A DNA stretch of 64,000 nt from JACVRN01 sp036389255. Lineage in GTDB: Bacteria; Acidobacteriota; Blastocatellia; Pyrinomonadales; Pyrinomonadaceae. Positions 16,928-26,162 of this stretch are shown piece by piece. The translations under genes were made by a program, and so were the position numbers. The notes beneath the pieces were generated by a model. It was not told where the DNA came from. It was given only the letters and a program-made list of their open reading frames with translations, and made no database searches. How positions within the stretch are numbered: the stretch's first letter is position 1; the number at the start of each line of letters is the position of its first letter. The stretch lies in the NCBI GenBank assembly GCA_036389255.1, contig DASVQI010000006.1, forward strand, positions 632,482 through 696,481. Reading direction: 5' to 3'.

Positions 16928-19852
16928 ATGAGTTCGACAGGCAACGGAAACAGCAACGGCAACGGCTCTATCCCGGTGGGCGACATACGCTTTTATGACC
17001 ACTACCTGCCGCCGCTTGAGGCGGGCGATTACGTCATCTCCGTTCAGCAGACCGTGAACAGCACCTCGCTTGCTCCTGACGGCAAAGCGATTACTAACCA
17101 GAAATTCCCCGACGGCCCTGCGCTCACGCAAGCCTTCACGGTCGTTGCGCCGCGCTTCGCGCTCGACCCTGCGGACATCAACAGCGTCTTCCCGCCCGCC
17201 GCCGGAATAGGGACTTACGACCAGAACCTTCCTCACATTGTCCTGACCAAGCGCAATCTGGCGTGGGAGCGCTACCTTGTGACGGGCGACCGCACAACGC
17301 CGTGGATGGCGTTGCTGCTCTTTTCACCCGGCGAGATTATAGCGCCCGACACGGGAAGCACGTCCGGCAGCACTCTTGCCAATCCCAGCCGCGCAGGGAC
17401 TTATAACTTGTCCGACGTGCTCAATCCGCCCGCGGGGACGCTGGGGCCCGCCGTCACGGAGGAGTCCGAAGACTTGCTCAATCAGGTGACTTCAATCACC
17501 GTCACGAACGCGGGCACGGGCTACACCTCCGCTCCGACCGTAGAGATTATCGGCGGAGGCGGCACGGGCGCGACCGCTACGGCACAGGTTCAGAACGGAG
17601 CCGTCTCCGTGACGCTGACAGGCGGCGGCACGGGTTACACGTCAGACCCTTCGGTGACAATAAGCGGCGGAGGCGGCACGGGCGCTACGGCCGTTGCGCG
17701 CAGAGGCGTGGTCTGCATGGCCATAGATGTGCCTACGGACATCTTCACGAAGGTCACGCCGCGCTATGAGCCGCACTCTTCGACGCCCGTGAATGAGCTT
17801 GAATATCTGGCCCACTGCCGTCAGGTCAACACGGGCGATAAAGAGACGAGCGCCGCGCAGGACAACGGTTGGTTCTCCGTTGTGATTGGCAATCGCTTTC
17901 CCTCGCCCGGCCCCGGGCCTGTACTGAGGCTGACGCTGGACGAAGGCGGCTCGAATTACACCTCCGCGCCGGAGGTCAAAATTGACGGAAGCGACGATGC
18001 CGCTAAAGCAGTTGCGCAGGTTGAGAACGGCGCGGTCGTCTCTTTAACTTTGATAAATGGCGGGTCTGGTTACACGTCGCCGCCCGTCATAAGCTTCTCA
18101 GGCGGCGGAGGCTCGAACGCTACGGCTTCCGCGCAGATAGGTGCGCCGTGGGTCGCTCATCTTGTTTCGCTCGAAGGCTTCGCGGACTACCTCGTTGACA
18201 ATCCGGCGTGGCCGAGCGGGACGGAGCGCGTCCGTCTCGTCTCTCTATACAGTTGGAACTTTACCTGTCTCTCCGAGAGCGGAGATTTCCGAGACCTCAT
18301 GCTCAATCTGATTGCGGGTCAGGCACAGGGAGGCGGCGGCCTTCTGCTGCGCCTGCCCGTGACCTCCGCGCAGCAGCCTTCGGGCTCGCCCGAAGCAACC
18401 GCTCAGCAGGCGCTGACAGCAGGCTACACCGCACTCGGCTACGAGACTATGATTGGCGATGACACCTTCGCGTGGTATCGCGGCCCGCTCGTGCCCGCGC
18501 CCAGACCTCTCTTCCAGAACGCATCCGCATACACTAGCGCCGCCTCGGCCATGATTTACGACCAGTCAAACGCGCTCTTCGACCAGTCTTACGCGGCGGC
18601 GTGGCAGACGGGCCGCCTGCTGGCCCTCTCAGACCAAAGCTTCGGGACAAAGCTGTTGCAGTTGAGGCGAGCGGGGAACGCCATGGTCAACCTGCTGGCA
18701 GGCAGACTCGCCTCAAGAAGCGTTCAGGCGCTCATGTCCACGCCAGACCTTTCACAGAACAGTCCTGAGATAGTCGCGCAACTACGCACGCTGCTACAGC
18801 AAGACCTCGTCTCAAGCTCTTTCATGAGCTATCTGATGACGGACTTCTCCGATGGCGTCGCTTCCGAAATAGCGCAGTCGGCTCCGTTGCCCGAGCAGGC
18901 GAAACAGGAGGCGTCCGACGACCAGCTCCTTTCGCAAGAGCCCGCGAATCACGTGGAGAATCTCAGGACACTCTATGCCAGTCCAGCCGTGCAGCAGCTT
19001 CTATTGGAGAGCGCGGACGGCGCACAACCGAACAAGTCGGATTCGCCCGCCGCTTACGTCGCCGCGTGGCTGGCCGAGCTTCGACTGCTCTACGGCGTGC
19101 CCTTCGTCAATCTGGTGCCGGACGTGCGCATGCTGCCCAAGGAGTCGCTGCGCTTCTTCTTCGTAGACCCGAACTACATAGAGGCGCTCGTGGCGGGCGC
19201 TTTAAGCATAGGCATTCAGAGTAGCCGCGACCTGCTCTCGCAATCGCTCATATATCCGTCGCTGCGCGCGGCCTCTGAGCGTGGCTCGCTGCTCGTGCGA
19301 GGCAACCGCACGGGCCGCACAACTCAGGCGGCGAGCTTGCAGGCAGACTCAACCACGACGCAGGCGGGCACGGCGGGCTTTCTGCTTCGCTCGGCGGTTG
19401 TGGCAGGCTGGCCTGGTCTTGAGGTCAGAGCCTATTCGGATTCCGCAGGCACAACGCAGCTCGACTTGATTCGCATGGACAGGCTCGCGCCCGACCTGCT
19501 GCTCTGTCTCTTCCCGGACACGACCGCCCGCATAGAGATAAGCGAGCCGAAGGAGAGCTTGGCTTTCGGCCACGAGGATGAATTTGACGTTGATATGCGC
19601 TGGGTGACGGATGCGCCGCCCAACCAGCCCATAGGCTCGGTCATCCCGAACCAGAACCGGCTCAAGATAAACGGCTATTTTCGAAGTCAAGACCCAGCCC
19701 CCGTGTTGGACGTAAAGCTCTGGCAGCCCTACCTACAGACGCGGCTCAATCAGGCTTACGGCGGGGGAAGCCAAATCACGCTCGGCCCCGCAGACTTCGC
19801 TATACAGATGGTTCGCGCGCCCGAAGAGCTGGTGCTGCTGCACTCTTCCTGA
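16928..19852 (+). CDS. Large protein with GYTSAP glycine-rich repeats
   Basis: About 974 residues. I prefer the ATG at 16928 (MSSTGNGNSNGNG), since GGAG at 15 nt upstream overlaps the alternative GTG at 16913 and would serve it. The N-terminus (DIRFYDHYLPPLEAGDYVIS, then VQQTV) precedes a beta-rich domain. Two insertions (about residues 190-260 and 335-405) consist of repeats of the type GTGYTSAPTVEIIGGGGTGA, each ending in a short A-x-A-x-V-x-NGAV strand. The remaining ~400 residues are mixed and carry no motif I recognise. The same repeats occur in the next gene. No signal peptide is visible, so export by the apparatus or assembly on it seems more likely than Sec export. The function is unknown. 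Confidence 0.55.
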   Translation: MSSTGNGNSNGNGSIPVGDIRFYDHYLPPLEAGDYVISVQQTVNSTSLAPDGKAITNQKFPDGPALTQAFTVVAPRFALDPADINSVFPPAAGIGTYDQNLPHIVLTKRNLAWERYLVTGDRTTPWMALLLFSPGEIIAPDTGSTSGSTLANPSRAGTYNLSDVLNPPAGTLGPAVTEESEDLLNQVTSITVTNAGTGYTSAPTVEIIGGGGTGATATAQVQNGAVSVTLTGGGTGYTSDPSVTISGGGGTGATAVARRGVVCMAIDVPTDIFTKVTPRYEPHSSTPVNELEYLAHCRQVNTGDKETSAAQDNGWFSVVIGNRFPSPGPGPVLRLTLDEGGSNYTSAPEVKIDGSDDAAKAVAQVENGAVVSLTLINGGSGYTSPPVISFSGGGGSNATASAQIGAPWVAHLVSLEGFADYLVDNPAWPSGTERVRLVSLYSWNFTCLSESGDFRDLMLNLIAGQAQGGGGLLLRLPVTSAQQPSGSPEATAQQALTAGYTALGYETMIGDDTFAWYRGPLVPAPRPLFQNASAYTSAASAMIYDQSNALFDQSYAAAWQTGRLLALSDQSFGTKLLQLRRAGNAMVNLLAGRLASRSVQALMSTPDLSQNSPEIVAQLRTLLQQDLVSSSFMSYLMTDFSDGVASEIAQSAPLPEQAKQEASDDQLLSQEPANHVENLRTLYASPAVQQLLLESADGAQPNKSDSPAAYVAAWLAELRLLYGVPFVNLVPDVRMLPKESLRFFFVDPNYIEALVAGALSIGIQSSRDLLSQSLIYPSLRAASERGSLLVRGNRTGRTTQAASLQADSTTTQAGTAGFLLRSAVVAGWPGLEVRAYSDSAGTTQLDLIRMDRLAPDLLLCLFPDTTARIEISEPKESLAFGHEDEFDVDMRWVTDAPPNQPIGSVIPNQNRLKINGYFRSQDPAPVLDVKLWQPYLQTRLNQAYGGGSQITLGPADFAIQMVRAPEELVLLHSS
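17502..18140 (+). repeat. Two blocks of glycine-rich GYTSAP repeats
   Basis: Blocks at about 17502-17700 and 17928-18140 each encode two ~35-residue units with GxGYTSAP or GSGYTSPP followed by GGGGxGAxAxA. They are found in many unrelated large bacterial surface proteins and probably form small beta-folds. Confidence 0.6.
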
Positions 19853-19899
19853 AGACTCTCTCCGCAAACCGAAAATCGCGCTCGATAGGAATCAAGATT

Positions 19900-22800
19900 A
19901 TGCCTGACAATACATCCCCTTTGCTCGTCCCCATAGCGGCGGATGCGCTGGTCGTCAATCATCTGGTGCAGAACGGCGTGGCCTTTCATCGCTGGGAGAT
20001 GGACTACACTCTGGCGCAGCAATTCCAGAGCCCGTCTCCGGCTCCGTTCTCCAATGAGAAATCGAACCCGCCCGACCCCGGCGTACACCTGCACTGGTCT
20101 TTGCCCAGAGCGTTGACGCGCGGCACGCAGGTTCAGGCGACGGCCACCGCGCAGGTTTCGGGCGGGGAAGTGACGGGGCTGACCGTGACCAACGGAGGCT
20201 ACGGTTACAGCAACCTGCTGCCGCCCGTCGTGACAATCGTGGGAGAGACGGGCGCGGGCGCTCTTGTCAATGCCGTCGTGACGAACGGCATCGTCACAGG
20301 CTTTCAAGTCGTCAGTCCGGGTAGCGGCTATACAGACCCGCCGCAGGTTACCATCGCTCCGAGTCAGGCGTTCAGCTACCCTTACGTTCCGAATCGCTGG
20401 CTGGTGGTGCGTTACAGCCCCGCCGCGTCGGCTTCGCAGCCGCGTCAAACTATGGCGTGGCTTCTACAGAGCGACAGCATAAACCCTGACAGCAGCGCGT
20501 GGGACTCCAACTCTTTCGTCAATCCTTTTCCGTCTACGCCGGGAGCTATAGAAGCAACAAGGCTGGGCACGACGGCCACCGTTCTCAACTCGTGGGCGGG
20601 CGAATCCGGAGAGCCGCAGAAGCTCTTTCTACAGGCTCTTGGGCCGGGCGATGCCACCTTCACGGCATACCAGCCGGGCTTGGTCAACGTCTTCTCTTTC
20701 TACGACCCGATTAAAGACGCGAACACTTCATCGCAGAATCCCAACTACCAGAAAGCGCCGACCTTTCCCGAAAACACCCAGCTCAGTTATCTGGTCATAG
20801 GCTGGTACTCAGACCCTACGCACGACCCACTGTACGGGCCTATCTCCGGCTGGGACGTGTATGGCAACCCTTCTCGTTCTCCTTGGACGGGTGAAGCCAA
20901 CCCGCCGGACGCTTGGCAGGCTTTGATGAACGACCTCGACTGGACTGTGGAGAATTCCGGCGAGCAGGCCCAGCTTCCCTCTCAATCCGTCTATCATGCT
21001 TCCGTCTACGATGTCGTGTGGCAGACGACAGTGCTGCCGACCGGCGTCACGGAAGTCAACATAACGGATGGCGGCACGGGTTATACGTCCGCGCCCGCAG
21101 TCAGCTTTACGGGCGGCGGCGGCGCGGGCGCTGCGGGGCTGGCCGAAGTTGAGAACGGCGCGGTCGTCTCGGTTATCCTGACGAGCGGCGGCTCCGGCTA
21201 CACGTCCGCGCCCGCGATTAGCTTCACGGGCGGCGGCGGCACGGGCGCTGCGGGCACGACTCAAATCTGGAATAACTTGAGCGGCATGACGGTCGCCGTG
21301 GGCAACAGCTCCATAGATGCGCTGGCGGCAATCGTGCAGAAGTACGCGGATACTCCGCAGCACGGAGCTAGGGAAGCGGAACTGCTCGAAGCATTCCAGT
21401 ACAATTTGCTGAAGACGCTGGACGCGGCCGACGGCCCGGAGCAGCTTGACCTGCAAATTCGTCAGGCATCGTTCGGCTCGGTTCCCGGCGGGACTTTGTG
21501 GGAGGTCGTGGCCGCGCAGACGGGACAGACCTCTACGGGACAACTCAGCCCCGACACGGTTCCGCCCACGCCTCCTTTAACTACGGAGCAGGCTGAAAAG
21601 CTGGCTGAGCTTAACCGCAGCCAACGCGCTCTCGACCAGTCGGCTCAACTGCTGGCCTCCATGCAGTGGGAGCTGTACGCGGCGTGGTGGAAGAACTCAT
21701 GGCTTAATACGAACCCCGCCTCGATAGCTCTGCTCAGTCAATATTTCGACGTGGGCTCTATCACCCAGACCATCCAGCAGAATCTCGACTCGACTAATTC
21801 ATCAGGGCTATACGCGGCGGTCGTAGCCCAGCAGCAGTCAGTGGAGACGCAGATGCAGGCTCTGCCGAATCCCACAGACCCGCTCAGCATTCAACGCTAC
21901 GCAACTAACACGCTCGGCTTAGACCCCGCGAAGCTGCAACTGAAAGCGGCTACGATGCCGCGCTTTTATCAACCGGCAGACCCCGTGGTTCTAGTCTCCG
22001 GCCTTCAGACTTCAGAGAAGCAAGGCTCGCTCGACGGAGGCGGCTCGCTCGCATGTCGCTTTCTGTCGCAGGCGGTCACGGGCGTCAACGTCGAGGCGGG
22101 AGGCCAGACGGCACAGGTCACTTCAGCGACAAGCGGCATACAACAGGTCATACCCGTTGTCGGCAACTCCAAGCTGCCTGCGGCGGTCACGGCGGGCATC
22201 AACGCCCTGAGCGTAGAGACTTTCTTCGTTGACCCCGCACTTGCTGCGACCATTGTGACGGTCGGCCTCAATTCCACGGACGCCGGGACAATAGAGAATC
22301 TGTACGCGGCAATGGTCGCGCAGACGGCGCAGATTTCCACTATCTATGACCCGCTCGCAGTAGGCGCGGCATTCTCGCTGTGGGCCACACAGGCTTGGGC
22401 GCCGCTCTACATGGAGTGGCAGGTGACGTTCTACCCGACTGTGCAGAACAACCAGATTGATGAAGGCGACAGTAATGACAACTGGCCGTTCGCCGGAATC
22501 GCTCTGGATAGTCCGCCTGCCACGTCCGAGCAGCCTTGCTGGAGCTTCAACGGCAAGGACTTCGACTGGTACGGCGGCTTCTCCATGGTGGGGCCGCCGA
22601 ACGCCCAGCTTTATCAGGCGGAGCAGAGCTACATAGGGCGCACGTTCCTGACGCCGCAGTCAACCTACGTCTTCATCTCGCGGCTGAAAAAGTATCTGGC
22701 CGACAATCCCAACGCAGACCTTGAGGCCGCGCAGAAGCTGATTGATAAGATTGGCGACTGGGACTTTCTCTCTCAGCGTTTGAGCGGGCTGGTGGACATG

Positions 22801-24231
22801 CTCATCATGCGTGACCTTGAGCAGAGCCCGCCGCCCGACTCTTCCATCTCGCAGCAGGTGGGGGAAGAGTACACGGCCGTCCCCGACCCTACGAAGGGGA
22901 ATCAGGACACCAGCTATGGAGGCGGCATGCCCTTCTTTTTTCCCGTTCGCGGAGGCTTTCTACAGTTCTTCCGGCTGGTGGTCGTGGACACCTTCGGGCA
23001 GGTCGTAGACCTCATGAGCGCCGGAGGCAACACAGGGACGGGCGTCTCTTGGGCACCCGTCAGAGGCAGAGGGCTCGCGCCCATGCAGGCGACTCAGTTG
23101 CCGTATCCTTCGGAGCTGATTCAGCTCTCGCCGCGAATGGCGCAGGCGGCGCGTCTAGATTTTCGCTTCATCTCCGCCACGAACGACCAGCAGGAGACGG
23201 GGCTCTATCCCGACTCGAACCCCGTGTGCGGCTGGGTGTTGCCGAATCATCTTGACGGCGGGTTGTCCGTCTACGACGCTGGCGGCAACGCCGTGGGCGA
23301 ATTGATGATTCTGGTGGACAAGGGCGGCGACAAAGAGGTGAGCTGGCTTCCCGCCCCGGATAGCCCTGCGGCGGTCAGCGACCCGACAAAAATCACCAAC
23401 CTGCACCTGAGCAAGTTCGTCGTTGCCTTCACCGACAGCACAGACCATGGATTGGGGTTCAGCAATTTCCTTCAGGCCGTGGACGAGACGCTGTGGACGG
23501 TTGACCCTCTGGGCAGCCGCGCAGACCAGAACCTCTCGGTGCTCATAGGCCGCCCGCTCGCGCTCGTTCGCGCTCAGTTGCAGCTTGAGCTTGACGGGCA
23601 GCCCGTCTACAACCAGAGCTGGCCGGACACGCTGCAAGCCCAGACGGCTGCCGTGGAGTCCATACAGTTTCCCGTGCGACTCGGCAGCACCAATCTGTAC
23701 AACGACGGGCTGATGGGCTATTACCTTAACGACGACTACTCAAGCTTTAACTCCGTGCATCAGCCTAAGGACTACCAGCCTGCCGCAGGCTCTTATCTAC
23801 AGCCCGTAGGCTACAACGGCAACTACATCAAGCTTAAGTTCGATTATCCTAATTACACTACTCAGTACGTCACGATGCTGCTAGACCCACGCGGCGAGGC
23901 CCACGCCTTCACGGGTATCCTTCCGGTCAAGATAGTGAGTTTGCCTGCGGCCTATTTTGAAGACGCGCTGGCGACGATGGCCGTCACCTTTCGCACAGGC
24001 CCGGTCATCACGGACGCGCAGACGATTCGCATCCCGCTCCCGACCGAGAAGAATGGAACGTGGTCTTGGGTGCAGCGCAACAGCCCGGCAGAGCCGCAGA
24101 ACTGGACAGACCCCGCAGGCTGGGATGTCTTTAACATAGTCAAGGCAGACCAGAGCGCACGCCTGTTCGACAAGCCATCCAGACTCGTCGAAGGCTGGCT
24201 CAAGCTGACGCCTAAAGATATTGAGAAATGA
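19900..24231 (+). CDS. Giant hypothetical protein with GYTSAP repeats, paired with the preceding gene
   Basis: A 1443-residue protein of unknown function. The N-terminus has PPDPGVHLHWSLPRALTRGT (about residue 56), a motif I associate with uncharacterised proteins of such clusters. Two insertions of the glycine-rich repeat (about 85-155 and 384-455) match those in the preceding gene, for example GGTGYTSAPAVSFTGGGGAG. The central part has an alpha-helical stretch (TEQAEKLAELNRSQRALDQS, then AQLLASMQWELYAAWW). The late part is beta-rich and ends LVEGWLKLTPKDIEK. No signal peptide or transmembrane segment is visible. It starts 47 nt after the previous gene, with AGGAATC upstream. I infer a structural or cargo protein of the injection locus. 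Confidence 0.55.
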   Translation: MPDNTSPLLVPIAADALVVNHLVQNGVAFHRWEMDYTLAQQFQSPSPAPFSNEKSNPPDPGVHLHWSLPRALTRGTQVQATATAQVSGGEVTGLTVTNGGYGYSNLLPPVVTIVGETGAGALVNAVVTNGIVTGFQVVSPGSGYTDPPQVTIAPSQAFSYPYVPNRWLVVRYSPAASASQPRQTMAWLLQSDSINPDSSAWDSNSFVNPFPSTPGAIEATRLGTTATVLNSWAGESGEPQKLFLQALGPGDATFTAYQPGLVNVFSFYDPIKDANTSSQNPNYQKAPTFPENTQLSYLVIGWYSDPTHDPLYGPISGWDVYGNPSRSPWTGEANPPDAWQALMNDLDWTVENSGEQAQLPSQSVYHASVYDVVWQTTVLPTGVTEVNITDGGTGYTSAPAVSFTGGGGAGAAGLAEVENGAVVSVILTSGGSGYTSAPAISFTGGGGTGAAGTTQIWNNLSGMTVAVGNSSIDALAAIVQKYADTPQHGAREAELLEAFQYNLLKTLDAADGPEQLDLQIRQASFGSVPGGTLWEVVAAQTGQTSTGQLSPDTVPPTPPLTTEQAEKLAELNRSQRALDQSAQLLASMQWELYAAWWKNSWLNTNPASIALLSQYFDVGSITQTIQQNLDSTNSSGLYAAVVAQQQSVETQMQALPNPTDPLSIQRYATNTLGLDPAKLQLKAATMPRFYQPADPVVLVSGLQTSEKQGSLDGGGSLACRFLSQAVTGVNVEAGGQTAQVTSATSGIQQVIPVVGNSKLPAAVTAGINALSVETFFVDPALAATIVTVGLNSTDAGTIENLYAAMVAQTAQISTIYDPLAVGAAFSLWATQAWAPLYMEWQVTFYPTVQNNQIDEGDSNDNWPFAGIALDSPPATSEQPCWSFNGKDFDWYGGFSMVGPPNAQLYQAEQSYIGRTFLTPQSTYVFISRLKKYLADNPNADLEAAQKLIDKIGDWDFLSQRLSGLVDMLIMRDLEQSPPPDSSISQQVGEEYTAVPDPTKGNQDTSYGGGMPFFFPVRGGFLQFFRLVVVDTFGQVVDLMSAGGNTGTGVSWAPVRGRGLAPMQATQLPYPSELIQLSPRMAQAARLDFRFISATNDQQETGLYPDSNPVCGWVLPNHLDGGLSVYDAGGNAVGELMILVDKGGDKEVSWLPAPDSPAAVSDPTKITNLHLSKFVVAFTDSTDHGLGFSNFLQAVDETLWTVDPLGSRADQNLSVLIGRPLALVRAQLQLELDGQPVYNQSWPDTLQAQTAAVESIQFPVRLGSTNLYNDGLMGYYLNDDYSSFNSVHQPKDYQPAAGSYLQPVGYNGNYIKLKFDYPNYTTQYVTMLLDPRGEAHAFTGILPVKIVSLPAAYFEDALATMAVTFRTGPVITDAQTIRIPLPTEKNGTWSWVQRNSPAEPQNWTDPAGWDVFNIVKADQSARLFDKPSRLVEGWLKLTPKDIEK
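20155..21266 (+). repeat. Glycine-rich repeats in the giant protein
   Basis: Blocks at about 20155-20364 and 21051-21266. The second contains two units that are almost identical at the DNA level (both read acgtccgcgcccgc and ttcacgggcggcggcgg-like strings), so it was duplicated recently. Confidence 0.55.
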
Positions 24232-24266
24232 GCGTAGAGCCGACCGCCCTGAACAGGAGGTAAAAG

Positions 24267-26102
24267 ATGAACAGCCCACTTCTGAAATATGCCGTTCAGA
24301 CCAACCCTGACCCTATACAGGCCAGCCCTTCTAAGGGCGACTCGTTGCTTCTGACGCTCGTCATAGCCGTCTCGAACAATACGGGCCATCCGGTTGAGTG
24401 CCGGAGCTTCAGCTTCAGCTTTCTACAGGGCACGAGCGCCAGAGACCTCTTCTCAGACTCCACGGGGATAGGCACGTCTGCTCCCACCGGCTGGAACCTC
24501 GTGCAGAACAGCGAGAACAGCTTTGAATTTGACGCGACGCCAGACACCCCTCAGGACGGAGAGATAGATGCGGACGGCGTGGTCTTCACCATCTCGAACA
24601 TCCCTGTCAACAACCAGCCGGGCACGACCGAGATGACGATTGTAGAGACGACCTCGGGTAATGTAGGGACACTGAATTATCCTCTGGCTAAATTCCCGTT
24701 AGGATTCGAGGTGGGTGATTTAACGCTTCCGCCTTACGAGGTGCCGCCCATAGATTTCGGCGGCAGCGTGACCTTGCGGTGGAACGGGACGGGCGGCGCT
24801 AGCTGCGAGCTGCGATATAATGACGCCCACGACCAGACCGTGACGATTACCAAGACGAAGGACGGCCAGCCTCTGCCTTCGGCAGGCAGTTACACAGTGG
24901 ATGACCTTGAGAAGGACACCACCTTTTACTTGATAGTGACGCTGCAGGTCGAGGGGCAGGACAAGCCGCTGGCGGCTGAGCGGTTCATAACGGTGGCGGT
25001 CAATCAGCCTCAACCCGTTATCAATAGCTTCACTTACACCGCTACACAAACGCAGTTGATTCTACGCTGGGAGACGAGCCACGCCGACACCTGCACGATG
25101 ACGGGCGACCCGCATCCTGTGAACGCAAGCTCGACCGACAATTCATACTCTCGCACATGGCCTGATACGAACGTCGAAGACGGAGTCTACACTCTGACGG
25201 CTAGCAGCAGCGTCCTCGCGGGCGACAACTCCGTGTCTCGGACAATACACACCATTCCCGTCATCAATAGCTTCACGGCATCTACAACGGGGCCGATAGA
25301 TGCAGGCAGTCCCGTGACGCTTCAGTGGGATACAAGTTATGCGGAGACGGTCACGATAGCGCCCGGCGTCGGGACGGTGCAGGGGAAAGGAAGCGTCGTA
25401 GTTAATCCAGCGAACAACACCACGTACACACTAACCTGCACGGGGTTCGGCCCCGACGTGACGGCGACACCGGTTACTGTCGAGGTTCACTCCGTGCAAA
25501 TTACGAGGTTCTATTTGTTAACAGGCCCTCACGATGCAACAGGTGTTTTGGTGTGGACGACTGAAAGAGCTACAGGCTTGAGCATACCTGAGCTTAATTT
25601 CGTCGCAGACCCTTCTCTGCGGGAACTGGGAAGCAAGACGGTTGAGATTGACCCCTGGTCAATGTTCGAGGGTTGGGGGGGAGGAGGCTGGCCAGCTTAT
25701 ACCCTCACTTGTGAAGGCCCCAACGGCCCTGTGACTCGGGGCCGGTCAATCATCCCACCGTATCACAACGGAATGAGATTCAAGGATAGTTCCAGCGGTA
25801 TGATGTACCTTCTCATGGACTGGACACTGCGTTATCTGAACCCCGCAGTTTATCTCGCCATCCCTTTTAATGACTCGTCTAATTTCATCACAGGCTTGCC
25901 TGATTTTCCCATCGGTGACCCACTGCCCGGAGGCACTATGCTTATCTGGTTTCCCGACGGCAATCTTTATCTGGTAATTGCCGGCGTGAGGCGGTTGGTC
26001 AGTCAGGATGTCGCAACGCTCTACGACTTCAACACGGGTGCGGCGCTGCGTTTCCCCGAAGGGATGGGAGTCGGGTTTCAAGACGGGCCGCCCCTCGCCT
26101 GA
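24267..26102 (+). CDS. Modular array protein 1 (SPLL module + Ig-like domains)
   Basis: 611 residues, first of six related genes. The N-terminal module begins MNSPLLKYAVQTNPDPIQAS, continues SFSFLQGTSARDLFSDSTGI and ends PLAKFPLGFEVGDL at about residue 150. An Ig-like domain follows (SVTLRWNGTGGASCELRYND, GSYTVDDLEKDTTFYLIVTL) to about 250. Two further Ig-like units come next (INSFTYTATQTQLILRWETS; INSFTASTTGPIDAGSPVTL). The last ~150 residues are unique (PPYHNGMRFKDSSSGMMYLL). GGAGG at 24256-24260 stands 6 nt before the ATG. I name the shared part the SPLL module only for description; I recognise no Pfam family. The position downstream of the baseplate genes suggests binding or decoration proteins. 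Confidence 0.6.
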   Translation: MNSPLLKYAVQTNPDPIQASPSKGDSLLLTLVIAVSNNTGHPVECRSFSFSFLQGTSARDLFSDSTGIGTSAPTGWNLVQNSENSFEFDATPDTPQDGEIDADGVVFTISNIPVNNQPGTTEMTIVETTSGNVGTLNYPLAKFPLGFEVGDLTLPPYEVPPIDFGGSVTLRWNGTGGASCELRYNDAHDQTVTITKTKDGQPLPSAGSYTVDDLEKDTTFYLIVTLQVEGQDKPLAAERFITVAVNQPQPVINSFTYTATQTQLILRWETSHADTCTMTGDPHPVNASSTDNSYSRTWPDTNVEDGVYTLTASSSVLAGDNSVSRTIHTIPVINSFTASTTGPIDAGSPVTLQWDTSYAETVTIAPGVGTVQGKGSVVVNPANNTTYTLTCTGFGPDVTATPVTVEVHSVQITRFYLLTGPHDATGVLVWTTERATGLSIPELNFVADPSLRELGSKTVEIDPWSMFEGWGGGGWPAYTLTCEGPNGPVTRGRSIIPPYHNGMRFKDSSSGMMYLLMDWTLRYLNPAVYLAIPFNDSSNFITGLPDFPIGDPLPGGTMLIWFPDGNLYLVIAGVRRLVSQDVATLYDFNTGAALRFPEGMGVGFQDGPPLA

Positions 26103-26162
26103 GCGCGGACACCGGCCGCGAAAGAGCCCGGTAACAACCTTAACCGGAAGGACACACGAGCA

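Noticed and set aside
17502..21266. CRISPR-like array suspected from the glycine-rich repeats
   Set aside because: The repeats are in-frame coding units of unequal spacing with no unique spacers.
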